Program-made: the position numbers and the translations under genes
The notes under the pieces: model-generated
The model's input: the letters and a program-made list of their open reading frames with translations, nothing else
Told to the model about the DNA's origin: nothing
The model's database searches: none
In this document: positions 50,401 to 58,206 of the stretch, piece after piece
Layout: every line of letters starts with the position of its first letter
How positions within the stretch are numbered: position 1 is the first letter of the stretch
Origin: a virus
DNA: 64,000 nt
Virus record (IMG/VR): IMGVR_UViG_3300033146_003955
Coordinates: 62,001 to 126,000 of that record
Reading direction: 5' to 3' (one strand)

Positions 50401-51691
50401 AGGAACACAACCTCAACCGGGTAAATATCCAACGATAACAGCAGAAACAAAAAATAACGCATTACTTAATACTATTGCAATTGACATGACACCTCCTGGT
50501 AATACAGATAAAAATGGAATTAATGATAATAGTTTTATTGAAACAGATATCGGTTTAATAAGAAAGGGTGGAGAAGTTGATTTTTATGCATCGAAATATA
50601 GTACAACTGATGGCACAACGCCCTCCACAAGAAATGATTCCGCCAAACGGCCATTAAAGAAAGAAATTAAACCACAATATTATGTTGATAAAGAAGTTGT
50701 CAATTATGGCAAAGGGGTAACGAAAAATGCTGATGGTACAAATGTAAATGTAGTAACAGGAGAAATAACAAAAACAGCTTTGCATGGTGCAATGGTTGCA
50801 TTCGGTGCTGACGTCGACGATAACAATACCAGATTTGTGGCATATAATGACTCTAACTCTCAACTTGTATATACAGATACTCAAAAAATACAAGCAGAAA
50901 CAAAATCTGATTTTCATATGAAAATAAAAAATAAACTTGATTTTTTTCTAAAAGATAACAGGAAACAAACTTTAAAAGAAAAATGTATTATAGAAAACTA
51001 TGTTGACGACCTAGGATATATACTCGTTTATCCAGATTCTTCAAAAGAATATGATATTAACAATAATATGTTATTTACGATCCCATTTCAATTTAATCCC
51101 GAATTATCTGGTGAAACACGTTCTGCAGCTTGGGCAACACATACCGCTATTGGCCGAACTAATGAATTTCTTGTATGGGGTAATACATCAGCTCGTTCTC
51201 TTCAGTTTAAAACGACTATTGCAATTATTGCCCCAGAGAGTGGTAAAGATAGCAAAACAGGATCTGCAGATATATCCTTTAAAGATACGTATAATGGTAG
51301 TAATGGGCGTATGAATCCAATTTATGATGGTTGGGGACAGAGTTGGAATGAAACAAATATGTATAAAGTATTAAATGCGTATCGCGGTCTAGTTTTACCA
51401 GTAGATTATTCAACAGATAGAGCAGACACAAGTAGTAATATTATATCTCCTCCAGTTTTATCATTTACATTTGGAGAAGATATAACACAAACAAGATATT
51501 CAGGAGTTGAAGGACTTGTTAAATCTAAGTGGATTGCTACTGATGTTAATATCGATGCACGTATTGAAGCTGGATATACTGCAAAAAGAAATCCTAGAGT
51601 TTACGATATTACAATGACATTAAAAGAAGTATATGGTAATTTTAGAAGTTTTCAAACTCATAAACAACTTATATCGTCTGGAGGACAATAA
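44435..51691 (+). CDS. Giant baseplate/tail protein with disordered N-terminus (2418 aa)
   Basis: The first 1000 residues are Ser/Thr/Asn/Asp/Glu/Lys-rich and probably disordered, with 13-residue repeats (about 323-387) and a longer duplicated segment around 700-865 (EYVGDN, IKGIRDNKLNGITNENIIHS). The C-terminal 260 residues are a compact domain with LFTIPFQFNPELSG, SARSLQFKTTIAIIAP and PPVLSFTFGEDI, followed by KWIATDVNIDARI. This resembles baseplate/tube-initiator proteins that precede LysM-like and spike genes in contractile tails. Overlaps the next gene by one base. Confidence 0.65.
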   Translation: MANCDNTSNDSGNLGVGPGVPNPNIDSEILKPEQNIPPRESYKLGENFLEPDNKAQKGIRTLGSFGTQKNKNENDLTLPTGQRIKNEQEIQQAIERRGKDEAEPQMPISSTSKIDEKITQIKDSETKKSVDIASTETRPNKNLNEISISSDSKLKELNSINIKSDSKKDEQEVLESENRDIKIGDQIDLVSSRQIKDSSITITGEKNFKKDEVVEDTNTHEKKDSPSMEVSGANGNQVKVENDINTTAPVVNDKFFNEKDLNVVDIFKNSKKDEVVNVHDSTGKKSESDLGPEEDHTLKFEMDIPSTISVNKTEEEIAGTIPTEKTEEEIADTTSTEKTEEEIADTTSTEKTEEEIADTTSTEKDLQEIADTISTEKDLQEIADTISTEKDLQEIEEATASQGKPTDVQITTEASSSVNASPITILEAETGGSALSYNVNTPASEQIIENDYDTTSVLRNKDVADNSASRADSEGNVTFIDENGNVNTTIRKIKDSTNTVSALASAGFNPTTTNGEIDTELYDNAVKVLYEDNVLSSNYSTNNNANKNYEYELNTNIKANREIESNEGLLEKETLKQETTTDTHSKIGDVLSDPDQRNERYDYTELENDGQVIKGSGDAIGARDFKSIDVSSDGIINQELYPNDPVNIPESANVIDKNISNIYHENFIYDDFGNERNTDISSESNVGLFDSETPKKEVTDPTNQLNLEKPNDQLQNRPEYVGDNNTNDEIKGIRDNKLNGITNENIIHSNYEASIKIDNAVLNAGEERESGQENTNHDYSNYISSRNVENDFIDTTVHEQNTPRKTVVPPNNIIGNTEPLTQLQDRSEYVGDNDINDRIKGVRDNKLDGITNENIIHSNYESEYKINEAAQFNAVTTDDVISGQDKSNFNYDSVQIKRPYSKLSESTINSESFVHGVTQTDETNVVYQDDDTDGYTGQVNVQDVLTVTRLDRNVEYTLNDIDKTKLKIDATTVNSEGDITDIDFNNYNQQPGDFDDGNANEYIPNRDAINYVIDDPATEDVNEMADAAIFQKQQVDNFDYTDILVKSSGKISGTPSVRGAKDFRYIGASKVPGSIATTSNQKYADLLDTKNIDYGSAKVEEAFLAEFGLETIEEWKTQGVYLENVRNKIGEVDFNLYREDNNGDYSSIQETTNFTYSTLASDGSEITIFNIKEGDIASKNSFYKTLEGNNEFGENDYAFPTAIAINNNVDINSDRWQETTSRDIIMSDLSEVDWFTLVAAGMGVTSALSTASNLVDTIEDLSNPQGFSDFSINDDTQNVLRRLTFVNAASIVYNVKSNITLEGSAGSGVLGYVDSVSEVATSFGALQNHPAAWTMSRLRAINPKNERDVLPATNVAIQGSRGEVKGDASGNWNGWLDGEEWDIENSFAAKYSSMANFRDAVIEGKAGQLNIFNSDRKIRPSSGTEGKDAMSYDEWDGQWTEIDGMTFINEWTGNVNITASWLQPTEYQAIYNFSQHVNGKDKIDVEKLWNINKDRTKHRKGAYTSKLWGLASEFFTPNADGIYRQDLNTNIESNFNSAKDDNINNFPAPFTTNSIYMAEDGDTKGTLGSYKILFPDVEKGWHANNTTYYINKDVLTKINDKSTKIFDGMFHVKSDQTFYGELMANASLGAGKVIYTDYKGKSLNPTVDNELDIDPHFIDAGLNDILIPLTGVENLTGKDLFYKELIKDDKNENLEGFKHFNWTNWKNSQDKHNIFQGLWNIDTMAEGNEAVNERMAISNIKRYETINIFYDELMTNKTNITENNYHPEYQDAEGNLGDPHLGQFQIDYTTTGGTETPIYNTGIAHAQGKDLFAYNMATQTFGKEEDLFSWSRIGSLSEQDTDYNYWNMMGIINNENRLAGGEFQNIKTIKNSINIVNFKYRGKLSGSGLTNKSANNRFSYDDFRFMDSSNQITKTINILDENGAITNSNLGEDLAFFNDDNYALSALAVNVPTIVEYDKFTFGTDETGSRDGITDKLIESAPFAQSAFGGTQPQPGKYPTITAETKNNALLNTIAIDMTPPGNTDKNGINDNSFIETDIGLIRKGGEVDFYASKYSTTDGTTPSTRNDSAKRPLKKEIKPQYYVDKEVVNYGKGVTKNADGTNVNVVTGEITKTALHGAMVAFGADVDDNNTRFVAYNDSNSQLVYTDTQKIQAETKSDFHMKIKNKLDFFLKDNRKQTLKEKCIIENYVDDLGYILVYPDSSKEYDINNNMLFTIPFQFNPELSGETRSAAWATHTAIGRTNEFLVWGNTSARSLQFKTTIAIIAPESGKDSKTGSADISFKDTYNGSNGRMNPIYDGWGQSWNETNMYKVLNAYRGLVLPVDYSTDRADTSSNIISPPVLSFTFGEDITQTRYSGVEGLVKSKWIATDVNIDARIEAGYTAKRNPRVYDITMTLKEVYGNFRSFQTHKQLISSGGQ
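45401..45595 (+). repeat. 39-bp tandem repeat, 5 full units in two subtypes
   Basis: Three identical units (encoding TEKTEEEIADTTS) are followed by two units of a second type (TEKDLQEIADTIS), with degenerate partial units at both ends. All are in frame within the giant protein gene. Confidence 0.95.
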
Positions 51692-52032
51692 TGGCTAAAA
51701 AAAATTCGTCTGCTATGCCTAGTTTTGGTAGAGAGAGTAAAATGGGAAGATATAACTTAATTTTTGATAATAATGTGCAACAGGTAAGAGCTGGCTTTTT
51801 TGATAAAACGTTATATAAAATAAATACCAATGTTCAAAAGGATGATTTTATTTGGACAGTTGAACCTGGATTTGAATATAGAACAGATTTGATATCTAAT
51901 AAATTTTATGGTACAGCGAAATATGATTGGATTATCGAAGAAATAAATAATATAAAAGATCCTATTAAGGATGTAAAAATAGGCACTAAATTAAGATTTA
52001 TGTCTAAATCACGTTTATTTGGTTTAATATAA
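51691..52032 (+). CDS. Baseplate wedge gp53/LysM-like protein (113 aa)
   Basis: The C-terminal half (FEYRTDLISNKFYGTAKYDW, then INNIKDPIKDVKIGTKLRF) follows the pattern of gp53/LysM-like baseplate proteins (YRxDLIS...YG...W...NNIxDP...GxxLRxP). It lies between the giant baseplate protein and the spike. ATG overlaps the previous stop (TAATG); GGAGG upstream. Confidence 0.72.
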   Translation: MAKKNSSAMPSFGRESKMGRYNLIFDNNVQQVRAGFFDKTLYKINTNVQKDDFIWTVEPGFEYRTDLISNKFYGTAKYDWIIEEINNIKDPIKDVKIGTKLRFMSKSRLFGLI

Positions 52033-52042
52033 AGGAGTTAAA

Positions 52043-52924
52043 ATGTCGGTAGAAATGGCTGGAATTTTCCGGGCAGAAGTTTTAGATACATCAATGTTTA
52101 AAGAATCAGGTCGTATTAAAATACATGTAAAAGGTGTTAATACTCCAGAAGCATATGAAATGGCCGCTGTAATGACTCCATTTGGTGGTCTCCCGAACAT
52201 GGGTATGCAAGCTCTTCCACCAATTGGTGCATATGGTTTAGTTCTATTTGAGAGGGAGAGAGATCAAAATCCTATATGGATGGGAAGTTTAATGCGGTAT
52301 TGGGGTGAAGAACTAAATGATAATACAGCGCACCCTGTTGAAGCCGAGGACCCCACAGATTTTGTAATTAAAACACAATACACCTCTATTGACGATCAAG
52401 AACTAGATGGGAACAATAAGGTTGAAAATGTTATAAAAATGAATGAAGAAGCCATAACTCTTTCCAAAATACAGCAAGGTGGAAATTATGAATACCAAGT
52501 TGAAGGTTATGATTCTAACGAAGAATTTCCAGCTAATACAATAACGATAAAAGATGATGAAATACGCTTGAAGGTCAGAACAGATGGCGATGATGCTGAC
52601 AGGGTTTTTGTGGTTAACGGTGACGAATTACGTCTTGAGTGGGGAAGCGATCAAACTATGACTGTAACTGAAGATAAAACTATTATTAAAAATGGCGAAG
52701 CAGATATTACAGTATATAACGATGGTAAGGTTGAAATTAATGCTGAAAAAATACATCTTAATGGTACTGATGGCACTGGAGTATTTTATGAAGGAATACG
52801 TGATTTTATAAATAATGCATTTAATAGTCATACACACGGAACACCATCAGGGCCATCATCTCCGCCCATAGCACCATATACATCTATATCTACAGCGAAA
52901 TCCTCAAACGTGAAGTTATCATAG
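52043..52924 (+). CDS. Tail spike / baseplate hub tip (gp5/VgrG-like, no lysozyme domain)
   Basis: The 293-aa product begins with a gp5-type OB fold (GIFRAEVLDTSMFKESGRIK, then PPIGAYGLVLFERERDQNPI), continues with a repetitive beta region (about 140-245) that would form the trimeric needle, and ends with FNSHTHGTPSGPSSPP, a His-rich segment typical of spike tips. T4 gp5 has an internal lysozyme; this one does not. SD AAGGAG. Confidence 0.82.
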   Translation: MSVEMAGIFRAEVLDTSMFKESGRIKIHVKGVNTPEAYEMAAVMTPFGGLPNMGMQALPPIGAYGLVLFERERDQNPIWMGSLMRYWGEELNDNTAHPVEAEDPTDFVIKTQYTSIDDQELDGNNKVENVIKMNEEAITLSKIQQGGNYEYQVEGYDSNEEFPANTITIKDDEIRLKVRTDGDDADRVFVVNGDELRLEWGSDQTMTVTEDKTIIKNGEADITVYNDGKVEINAEKIHLNGTDGTGVFYEGIRDFINNAFNSHTHGTPSGPSSPPIAPYTSISTAKSSNVKLS

Positions 52925-52940
52925 CATAATTAAATATATG
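52924..52940 (+). promoter_or_regulatory. Class A start element GCATAATTAAATATATG
   Basis: Begins at the last base of the spike gene stop and ends with the ATG at 52938. No SD. Confidence 0.6.
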
Positions 52941-54548
52941 ATATTAAAAGTAAATGGTATAACAGTTGAAACGAAAATAAAATATACAACTGTTAGAGGT
53001 GCTAATTCCATTAAAATAAATGGAAATTATATATTAAAAAAAAATGATAATATAATATTTAAATGTTGTATATGCAATAAAGAAAAAAATCAAAAATTTA
53101 GATTTAAACCCAAATTTATAGAAGATGATATAATATGTGATTCATGCAATAGAAGTATAAATAATCCATTTAAAAGAAATGATGTTAAAGAAAAGATCAA
53201 AAATACAAATTTAAAACGTTATAACGTTAAAAATTCAATGCAAAATAAAGAGATATTAAAAAAAGCACAACAAAAACAAAAAGATAATAATAATGGTGTT
53301 CTAGCCTTCAATTCAGATAAACAAAAAAAAACCTTAAAAAAAAAATATGGTAATGAAGTAATATTTAAAACGCAACACTTTAAAGAAAAAACAAAAAAAA
53401 CTTTATTAAAAAATTATGGCGTTGAAAATCCAATGAAATCTGATATTATTAAAAATAAAACCAAATCTACAATGAAAAAACGATATGGAAACGAAATAAT
53501 ATATAAATCTATTTATTTTAAAAAAAAATCTAAAAAAACAATACAAGAAAGATATGGTGTAGATTATATTATACAAAATCCCGAAATTAAAGAAAAAATA
53601 GAAAATACCATGATTACGCGTTATGGATCTAAAACATTTTTAACATCAAATAGATATATTGCTATGGGAATTAATACTAATACATCTAAAACTCATTATG
53701 AAATAATTTCATTTATTAAAAGTTTTAATATAACAAATATTAAAATAAATAATAGAAAAATTATATCTCCTATGGAACTAGATATTTATTTGCCTGATCA
53801 TAATATCGCTATTGAATTTGATGGTCTTTACTGGCACTCTGATAAGTTTAAAGAGAAAAACTATCATATCAATAAAACCCTTCAGTGTGAGGCTAAAAAC
53901 ATTCATCTTATACACATCTTTGAAGATGAGTGGGCTAACAAGAGAGGAATAATTGAAGCTCGGTTAAAAAATCTTTTAGGTTTAAACTCTAAAAGAATTG
54001 GAGCCAGAAAAACTATAATAAAAGAAATTAGCCCTAAAGTTAAAAATGCTTTCTTAGAAAAACATCATATACAAGGAGAAGATAAAAGTAATATTAAGTT
54101 GGGTGCTTATTATAGGAACGAATTAATTGGTGTTATGACTTTTTCTAAACCTAGAATATTTATGAGCAAAAAAGCTAAAGATGGAAGTTGGGAACTTAGT
54201 AGATTTGCTACTATACCGGATACATATACACCAGGATTAGCTTCTAAAATGCTTAAATATTTTGAGAGAGGTTGGAATCCTAAGCTGATAGAATCATTTG
54301 CAGATAGAAGATGGAGCCAAGGTAATTTATATAAAAAATTAGGTTTTGAACTTGCAAGTCAAACTAATCCTAATTATTATTATTTTAAAAATTTAAAACG
54401 ATGGCATAGATATAAATTTAGAAAATCAGAACTTACCAAGTTTGATAATTATACACCAGAAAAGACTGAGAAAGAAATAATGAACGAAGCCGGATGGGGT
54501 AGAATATATGATTGTGGTAATTATAAATTTACAAAAGATTATTTTTAG
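52938..54548 (+). CDS. Hef-like homing endonuclease (repeat DNA-binding region, EDxHD/VSR-like nuclease, GNAT-like C-terminus)
   Basis: The 536-aa product has a CxxC...CxxC zinc pair (about 44-68), several repeats of KKRYGNEIIYKSIYFKKK type, then a nuclease centre: MELDIYLPDHNIAIEFDGLY, WHSDKF, and LIHIFEDEW, the ordered acidic/His residues of the EDxHD/VSR-like fold. The C-terminal 190 residues (KNAFLEKHHIQG, ELIGVMTFSK, FERGWNPKLIESFADRRWS) form the GNAT-like region found in phage Hef-type enzymes. It is inserted exactly between the tail operon and the oppositely oriented fibre genes. The DNA is more A-rich than its neighbours, especially the first half. Confidence 0.82.
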   Translation: MILKVNGITVETKIKYTTVRGANSIKINGNYILKKNDNIIFKCCICNKEKNQKFRFKPKFIEDDIICDSCNRSINNPFKRNDVKEKIKNTNLKRYNVKNSMQNKEILKKAQQKQKDNNNGVLAFNSDKQKKTLKKKYGNEVIFKTQHFKEKTKKTLLKNYGVENPMKSDIIKNKTKSTMKKRYGNEIIYKSIYFKKKSKKTIQERYGVDYIIQNPEIKEKIENTMITRYGSKTFLTSNRYIAMGINTNTSKTHYEIISFIKSFNITNIKINNRKIISPMELDIYLPDHNIAIEFDGLYWHSDKFKEKNYHINKTLQCEAKNIHLIHIFEDEWANKRGIIEARLKNLLGLNSKRIGARKTIIKEISPKVKNAFLEKHHIQGEDKSNIKLGAYYRNELIGVMTFSKPRIFMSKKAKDGSWELSRFATIPDTYTPGLASKMLKYFERGWNPKLIESFADRRWSQGNLYKKLGFELASQTNPNYYYFKNLKRWHRYKFRKSELTKFDNYTPEKTEKEIMNEAGWGRIYDCGNYKFTKDYF

Positions 54549-54765
54549 TCGTCTCTATTAAAAGGATTTGTTCTATAAGTTCAGACGGGAGCCATATACT
54601 TTCTTTTTTAGGAAAAACTGTTTCAACGTTCCACACACTTTTCTCAACAACCCAGCCATTCTTTTCTTGTTCAAATTCATAAGATATAATTGTTTTATTA
54701 TCATCGCTTCGCATCTCAGCTTTATGAACCGTTTTCTCTTCTTTGCTCAACTTATATTTACCCAT
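54529..54765 (-). CDS. Unknown small protein (78 aa)
   Basis: Starts in a class A element on the minus strand, 15 nt after the preceding fibre-region gene. Basic N-terminus (MGKYKLSKEEKTVHKAEM) and a beta-rich middle. Its last 20 nt overlap the end of the endonuclease gene tail-to-tail. Not recognised. Confidence 0.55.
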   Translation of the reverse strand: MGKYKLSKEEKTVHKAEMRSDDNKTIISYEFEQEKNGWVVEKSVWNVETVFPKKESIWLPSELIEQILLIETTKNNLL

Positions 54766-54779
54766 ATAAATAACTATGC
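54763..54779 (-). promoter_or_regulatory. Class A start element GCATAGTTATTTATATG (minus strand)
   Basis: The only minus-strand copy; it ends with the ATG at 54765 and follows a TGA stop by one base. No SD. Confidence 0.6.
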
Positions 54780-54780
54780 T

Positions 54781-55632
54781 TCAATTTGGATCATCATTGG
54801 GGTCATATGATGCTCTATATACTTCTAACGCCCAATGTCCATGTGCGTTTTCTACACCTACAACATCCGGTATTGTTACTTCTGCACGAAAAATAGTCCC
54901 AGGAGGGGCAGGATTTTCTGCTGCACTCTCAGTATTTAACTCATCTCCCATTGGACACGAGCCTTCCATATGATATTTTACCACCCAATGCATAAATGGT
55001 ACAGGAAGAGGACCAGCTAATTGATATGATTTAACAATATTTTGTTTGGAGTCTAATACTTTTTTAGGGAAGTATGAACCACCAGGAGATACAAGCCAAA
55101 GATCAATATATGAACCTTTAGGCATGTTGAAGAAATAGAATGTTCCTTCTTTAATATAAACATAACTTGAATAAGTCCAATCTATTCTTTGTCTTTTAAA
55201 ACCAGCAGGAGCATCAATCCATCTTGTATCATTTCCGGGAGCTGCAAAATCATAAACAAAATCTACACCACTACCCATTTTACCAGTTATCATGTCATCA
55301 CCAGCGCCAGAAAATACTACATCCCAATTGTTACGTCTAGAATCAGATCTAACAACCCATCGCCCTAACTCGTCAACTTCTGTAGCACGTTGTATTTTTC
55401 TAATGAGATCAAGGCCTTCGGAAAGTGAAAGGTCTCTCAACCCATCACTTACCTGAATTTTATCTGTACCCATTATTAAAAGTTCTAATAAATCGTCAGA
55501 TGATGCTAATTCTATTAATCTGCTTTCATTGCCGCCCAGATCTATAGCACCATTAGCAAGGATTTTAACGTCTCCTAAGTCTGATATAATAAATTCTTCA
55601 TCTGTATGGTTTTTTATAATTCTTTGTGCCAT
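54781..55632 (-). CDS. Virion/fibre-associated protein (283 aa)
   Basis: The N-terminal 75 residues (IIKNHTDEEFIISDLGDVKI, later LRDLSLSEGLDLI) are related to the N-terminus of the fibre at 56077 (VILKNTTASEIKLANLGIRV), suggesting a shared attachment domain. The C-terminal part is a beta-rich domain with many Trp, Pro and Gly. Probably a fibre tip, adaptor or short fibre. SD GGAG. Confidence 0.6.
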   Translation of the reverse strand: MAQRIIKNHTDEEFIISDLGDVKILANGAIDLGGNESRLIELASSDDLLELLIMGTDKIQVSDGLRDLSLSEGLDLIRKIQRATEVDELGRWVVRSDSRRNNWDVVFSGAGDDMITGKMGSGVDFVYDFAAPGNDTRWIDAPAGFKRQRIDWTYSSYVYIKEGTFYFFNMPKGSYIDLWLVSPGGSYFPKKVLDSKQNIVKSYQLAGPLPVPFMHWVVKYHMEGSCPMGDELNTESAAENPAPPGTIFRAEVTIPDVVGVENAHGHWALEVYRASYDPNDDPN

Positions 55633-55651
55633 TTAATACTCCATTACTTTT

Positions 55652-55879
55652 TTACAATGTCCAAGACTTTATTTTTTCGCTTAATAATAATTTAATTATT
55701 TGCCGATTTAAATCTGAATCACCCGTTATAGGATCTTCAAACTTAAAATGATATTCTTTTTTTTCATATACTTCATTGGTTTCAGGATAAAACAACAAAC
55801 ATTTAATTATTTTATCCTCCAATATTTCTATAGGAACTACCAAACCATCAAACGTATAAATTCTATACAATTCAATCAT
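55652..55879 (-). CDS. Unknown small protein in the fibre region (75 aa)
   Basis: GGAG before the ATG. Beta-rich (YRIYTFDGLVVPIEILEDK). Overlaps the next upstream gene by 4 nt. Possibly a fibre assembly helper, by position only. Confidence 0.55.
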   Translation of the reverse strand: MIELYRIYTFDGLVVPIEILEDKIIKCLLFYPETNEVYEKKEYHFKFEDPITGDSDLNRQIIKLLLSEKIKSWTL

Positions 55880-56061
55880 ACTAACTCCAGCTGCTCTTTA
55901 AATAACATCTTAATTAATGCCCCTTTATTTAGGTTATCTTCTAACTCCCCTTCCAATACTTCTTCAATTTCTTCTTTTATTTTTGTATGAGCAACTTTCG
56001 CTATCTTCTCGCCAAATAATAACTCGTATTCTCTTATAATATAGGTAAAATTAGTAATCAT
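55876..56061 (-). CDS. Unknown small helical protein in the fibre region (61 aa)
   Basis: ATG with no clear SD, 15 nt after the fibre stop. Acidic and helical (KIKEEIEEVLEGELEDNL). Coupled to the gene that follows (55879). Not recognised. Confidence 0.5.
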   Translation of the reverse strand: MITNFTYIIREYELLFGEKIAKVAHTKIKEEIEEVLEGELEDNLNKGALIKMLFKEQLELV

Positions 56062-56076
56062 ACTGAATAAGTTTAA

Positions 56077-58203
56077 TCATATTCGCCTCTTAACTATTGC
56101 CCAGGCTTGTGGTCTATCAGCATCATTATCATGACCATCCATATAAAAACTTAATATATCATTTTCATTAAAATTTACATTTAAATTATTAACACTATTT
56201 TTATAATCATTATTATAATATACTCGTGCACTAGTATTATTACCATTTTTTCTAATAACAATTGAATTTGAACAATTATCATCATTACTCACAATACTCA
56301 TGGCTACTATAACACCATCCCATGGAGCACACCACCCAATATGATTATTCATTGATGTTCCATTAAACATTTTTAAATATTTATCTTTAACATTATTAGC
56401 GTTATATCCACCACCAATTGTCATACTGAATGTAGATACCCAACTACTTCTTGTAGCATCGTATAAATATAATTCACCATCTCTTATACATAACTCTCCA
56501 CCACTTAACCATCGATTAGGAGTGTATCCAAGAGGTGGAAGTTTAATAGGTGCAAATCCTCTAGACGCATTAAATTCTACACTTCCTGCATCTACACTTA
56601 TTATTCTACCTTCACCATTACTATACATATTGTTATTATCATAAGCATCATCTAGACTAATCAATCCACCACCTAAATCGCTATGTGTATGGAGCCCAGC
56701 AGCATCGCTTCCATTTGTTAGGGTCTCCAATTCAACTCCTGTCACGTTAGTTGTAGAATCATTAGAGCTAATTCTATTATAATCTATCCCATTTAATAAA
56801 TTATCGGTTTGTGTTTTTGAATAATACCTTTCATCATGATTATGAAATACATTAGCATAAGTATCTAGTAAATCATCAGTTTCATCTTCTGTATAATATC
56901 TCCCATCATGGTTATGAAGATCGGTATCTTGTCCAGATGTTAATTCATCTGCACTATCTTGTGATATCGGATGTGATACATTAGTAACTGGTGGGGAAGT
57001 ATTATTTGCCAACCATATCCATCCGTTAACTTCATCATTCCAAGTATAAAAACCTTCATCGTACGTTATACCATAAAAAGATCCATTGATTATAGTTTGA
57101 AAATCATTTTCAGATAATTCACCTTCTTGTAAGAAAAATTCATCTATTTTAATTGAATCATCAGGGCCATGTTGTTCTTCTATATTATATCCAAAATAAA
57201 GATAATCACTTTCCTGCACAATTGTTCCACCATCATTAAGAGATTCTTCTTTATTTAAGATACCATTTATATAAATCTTTACCATTTTAGATACATTTGA
57301 ATAAGAAAAACCTATATGTGTCCATGTATCTTTAGATATTTTTGTTGGTGCATGAGGTTCTTTGTGACCTTCATCCGTACCAACCCAAAATTTAGGTCTT
57401 CCATCTTTTAGCAAAAGATACATTCCTTTTTTAGGACCTTTTTTCCACATATGAAATAAAGGATTATACTTCTCATAATGATCTACAGTACTATAAATCC
57501 ACATTCCACCTGATATTTCTCCTGGTGTAAATGACTTAACTGTCGGCGAATATCTAGCCCTCTCATCATCTGTTCCATCACCATCCCAGCCACGAAATGA
57601 AACGGCTTGATTTACTCTACCTTCAGACCAAACTGCAATATTACTATTAATAGTTTCAGTATAATTCCCAACTTCATCATCGAAATTACCATCTAATTTA
57701 GTGAAAAGAATAGTATCATCATTTATGGTGTATTGACCATCATTATTACCGTCACCACTTGTACCTCTAACAATCCATATTTCACCTTCAACTCCAGTTG
57801 CTGGTAAATTATCCTTATAATCAACAGCACCCTTTATACCAAATGCAGCAGCATTAGAAATCATCCCATCAATTTGTGCTTGTGTATAATATGCCGAACT
57901 ATGATCATGTATCAAAGGCGCTTTTTCACTTAACAAATTATCAGTTTCAGTAATATTATAGTAACCAGATAAATCTGTATTTAAACTTAAATATATTATG
58001 GCTTCTTCCGGAATTAAATCGTTAGAACCATTATTTACAACAATTGAATTATCGTTTATTAAAGAAATTAACTCGGTAGAATCTTCAAACTCTAATATAT
58101 CAGTCCAATTAAGAGTAATTTCTTCTCCTACTCCAACTCTTATTCCTAAATTGGCTAGTTTTATTTCTGATGCAGTTGTATTTTTTAAAATTACTATATT
58201 CAC
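56077..58203 (-). CDS. Tail fibre with LamG-like domain (708 aa)
   Basis: GTG start nine nucleotides after GGAG. An N-terminal attachment-like domain is shared with 54781. Fibre repeats of HDHDxRYYTxxxxDxLL type follow, then a concanavalin/LamG-like sandwich (about 165-380; GNFDDEVGNY, TWTHIGFSYSNVSKMVKIYI), more fibre repeats, and a C-terminal jelly-roll ending AWAIVKRRI that resembles the end of the 1180-aa fibre. The LamG-type domain would bind host surface glycans. Confidence 0.8.
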   Translation of the reverse strand: MNIVILKNTTASEIKLANLGIRVGVGEEITLNWTDILEFEDSTELISLINDNSIVVNNGSNDLIPEEAIIYLSLNTDLSGYYNITETDNLLSEKAPLIHDHSSAYYTQAQIDGMISNAAAFGIKGAVDYKDNLPATGVEGEIWIVRGTSGDGNNDGQYTINDDTILFTKLDGNFDDEVGNYTETINSNIAVWSEGRVNQAVSFRGWDGDGTDDERARYSPTVKSFTPGEISGGMWIYSTVDHYEKYNPLFHMWKKGPKKGMYLLLKDGRPKFWVGTDEGHKEPHAPTKISKDTWTHIGFSYSNVSKMVKIYINGILNKEESLNDGGTIVQESDYLYFGYNIEEQHGPDDSIKIDEFFLQEGELSENDFQTIINGSFYGITYDEGFYTWNDEVNGWIWLANNTSPPVTNVSHPISQDSADELTSGQDTDLHNHDGRYYTEDETDDLLDTYANVFHNHDERYYSKTQTDNLLNGIDYNRISSNDSTTNVTGVELETLTNGSDAAGLHTHSDLGGGLISLDDAYDNNNMYSNGEGRIISVDAGSVEFNASRGFAPIKLPPLGYTPNRWLSGGELCIRDGELYLYDATRSSWVSTFSMTIGGGYNANNVKDKYLKMFNGTSMNNHIGWCAPWDGVIVAMSIVSNDDNCSNSIVIRKNGNNTSARVYYNNDYKNSVNNLNVNFNENDILSFYMDGHDNDADRPQAWAIVKRRI

Positions 58204-58206
58204 AAT

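Noticed and set aside
37982-52924. Prophage or host origin for the tail genes
   Set aside because: No integrase, repressor, att-like direct repeats or host genes are visible, and gene density and the replication enzymes fit a lytic phage genome.
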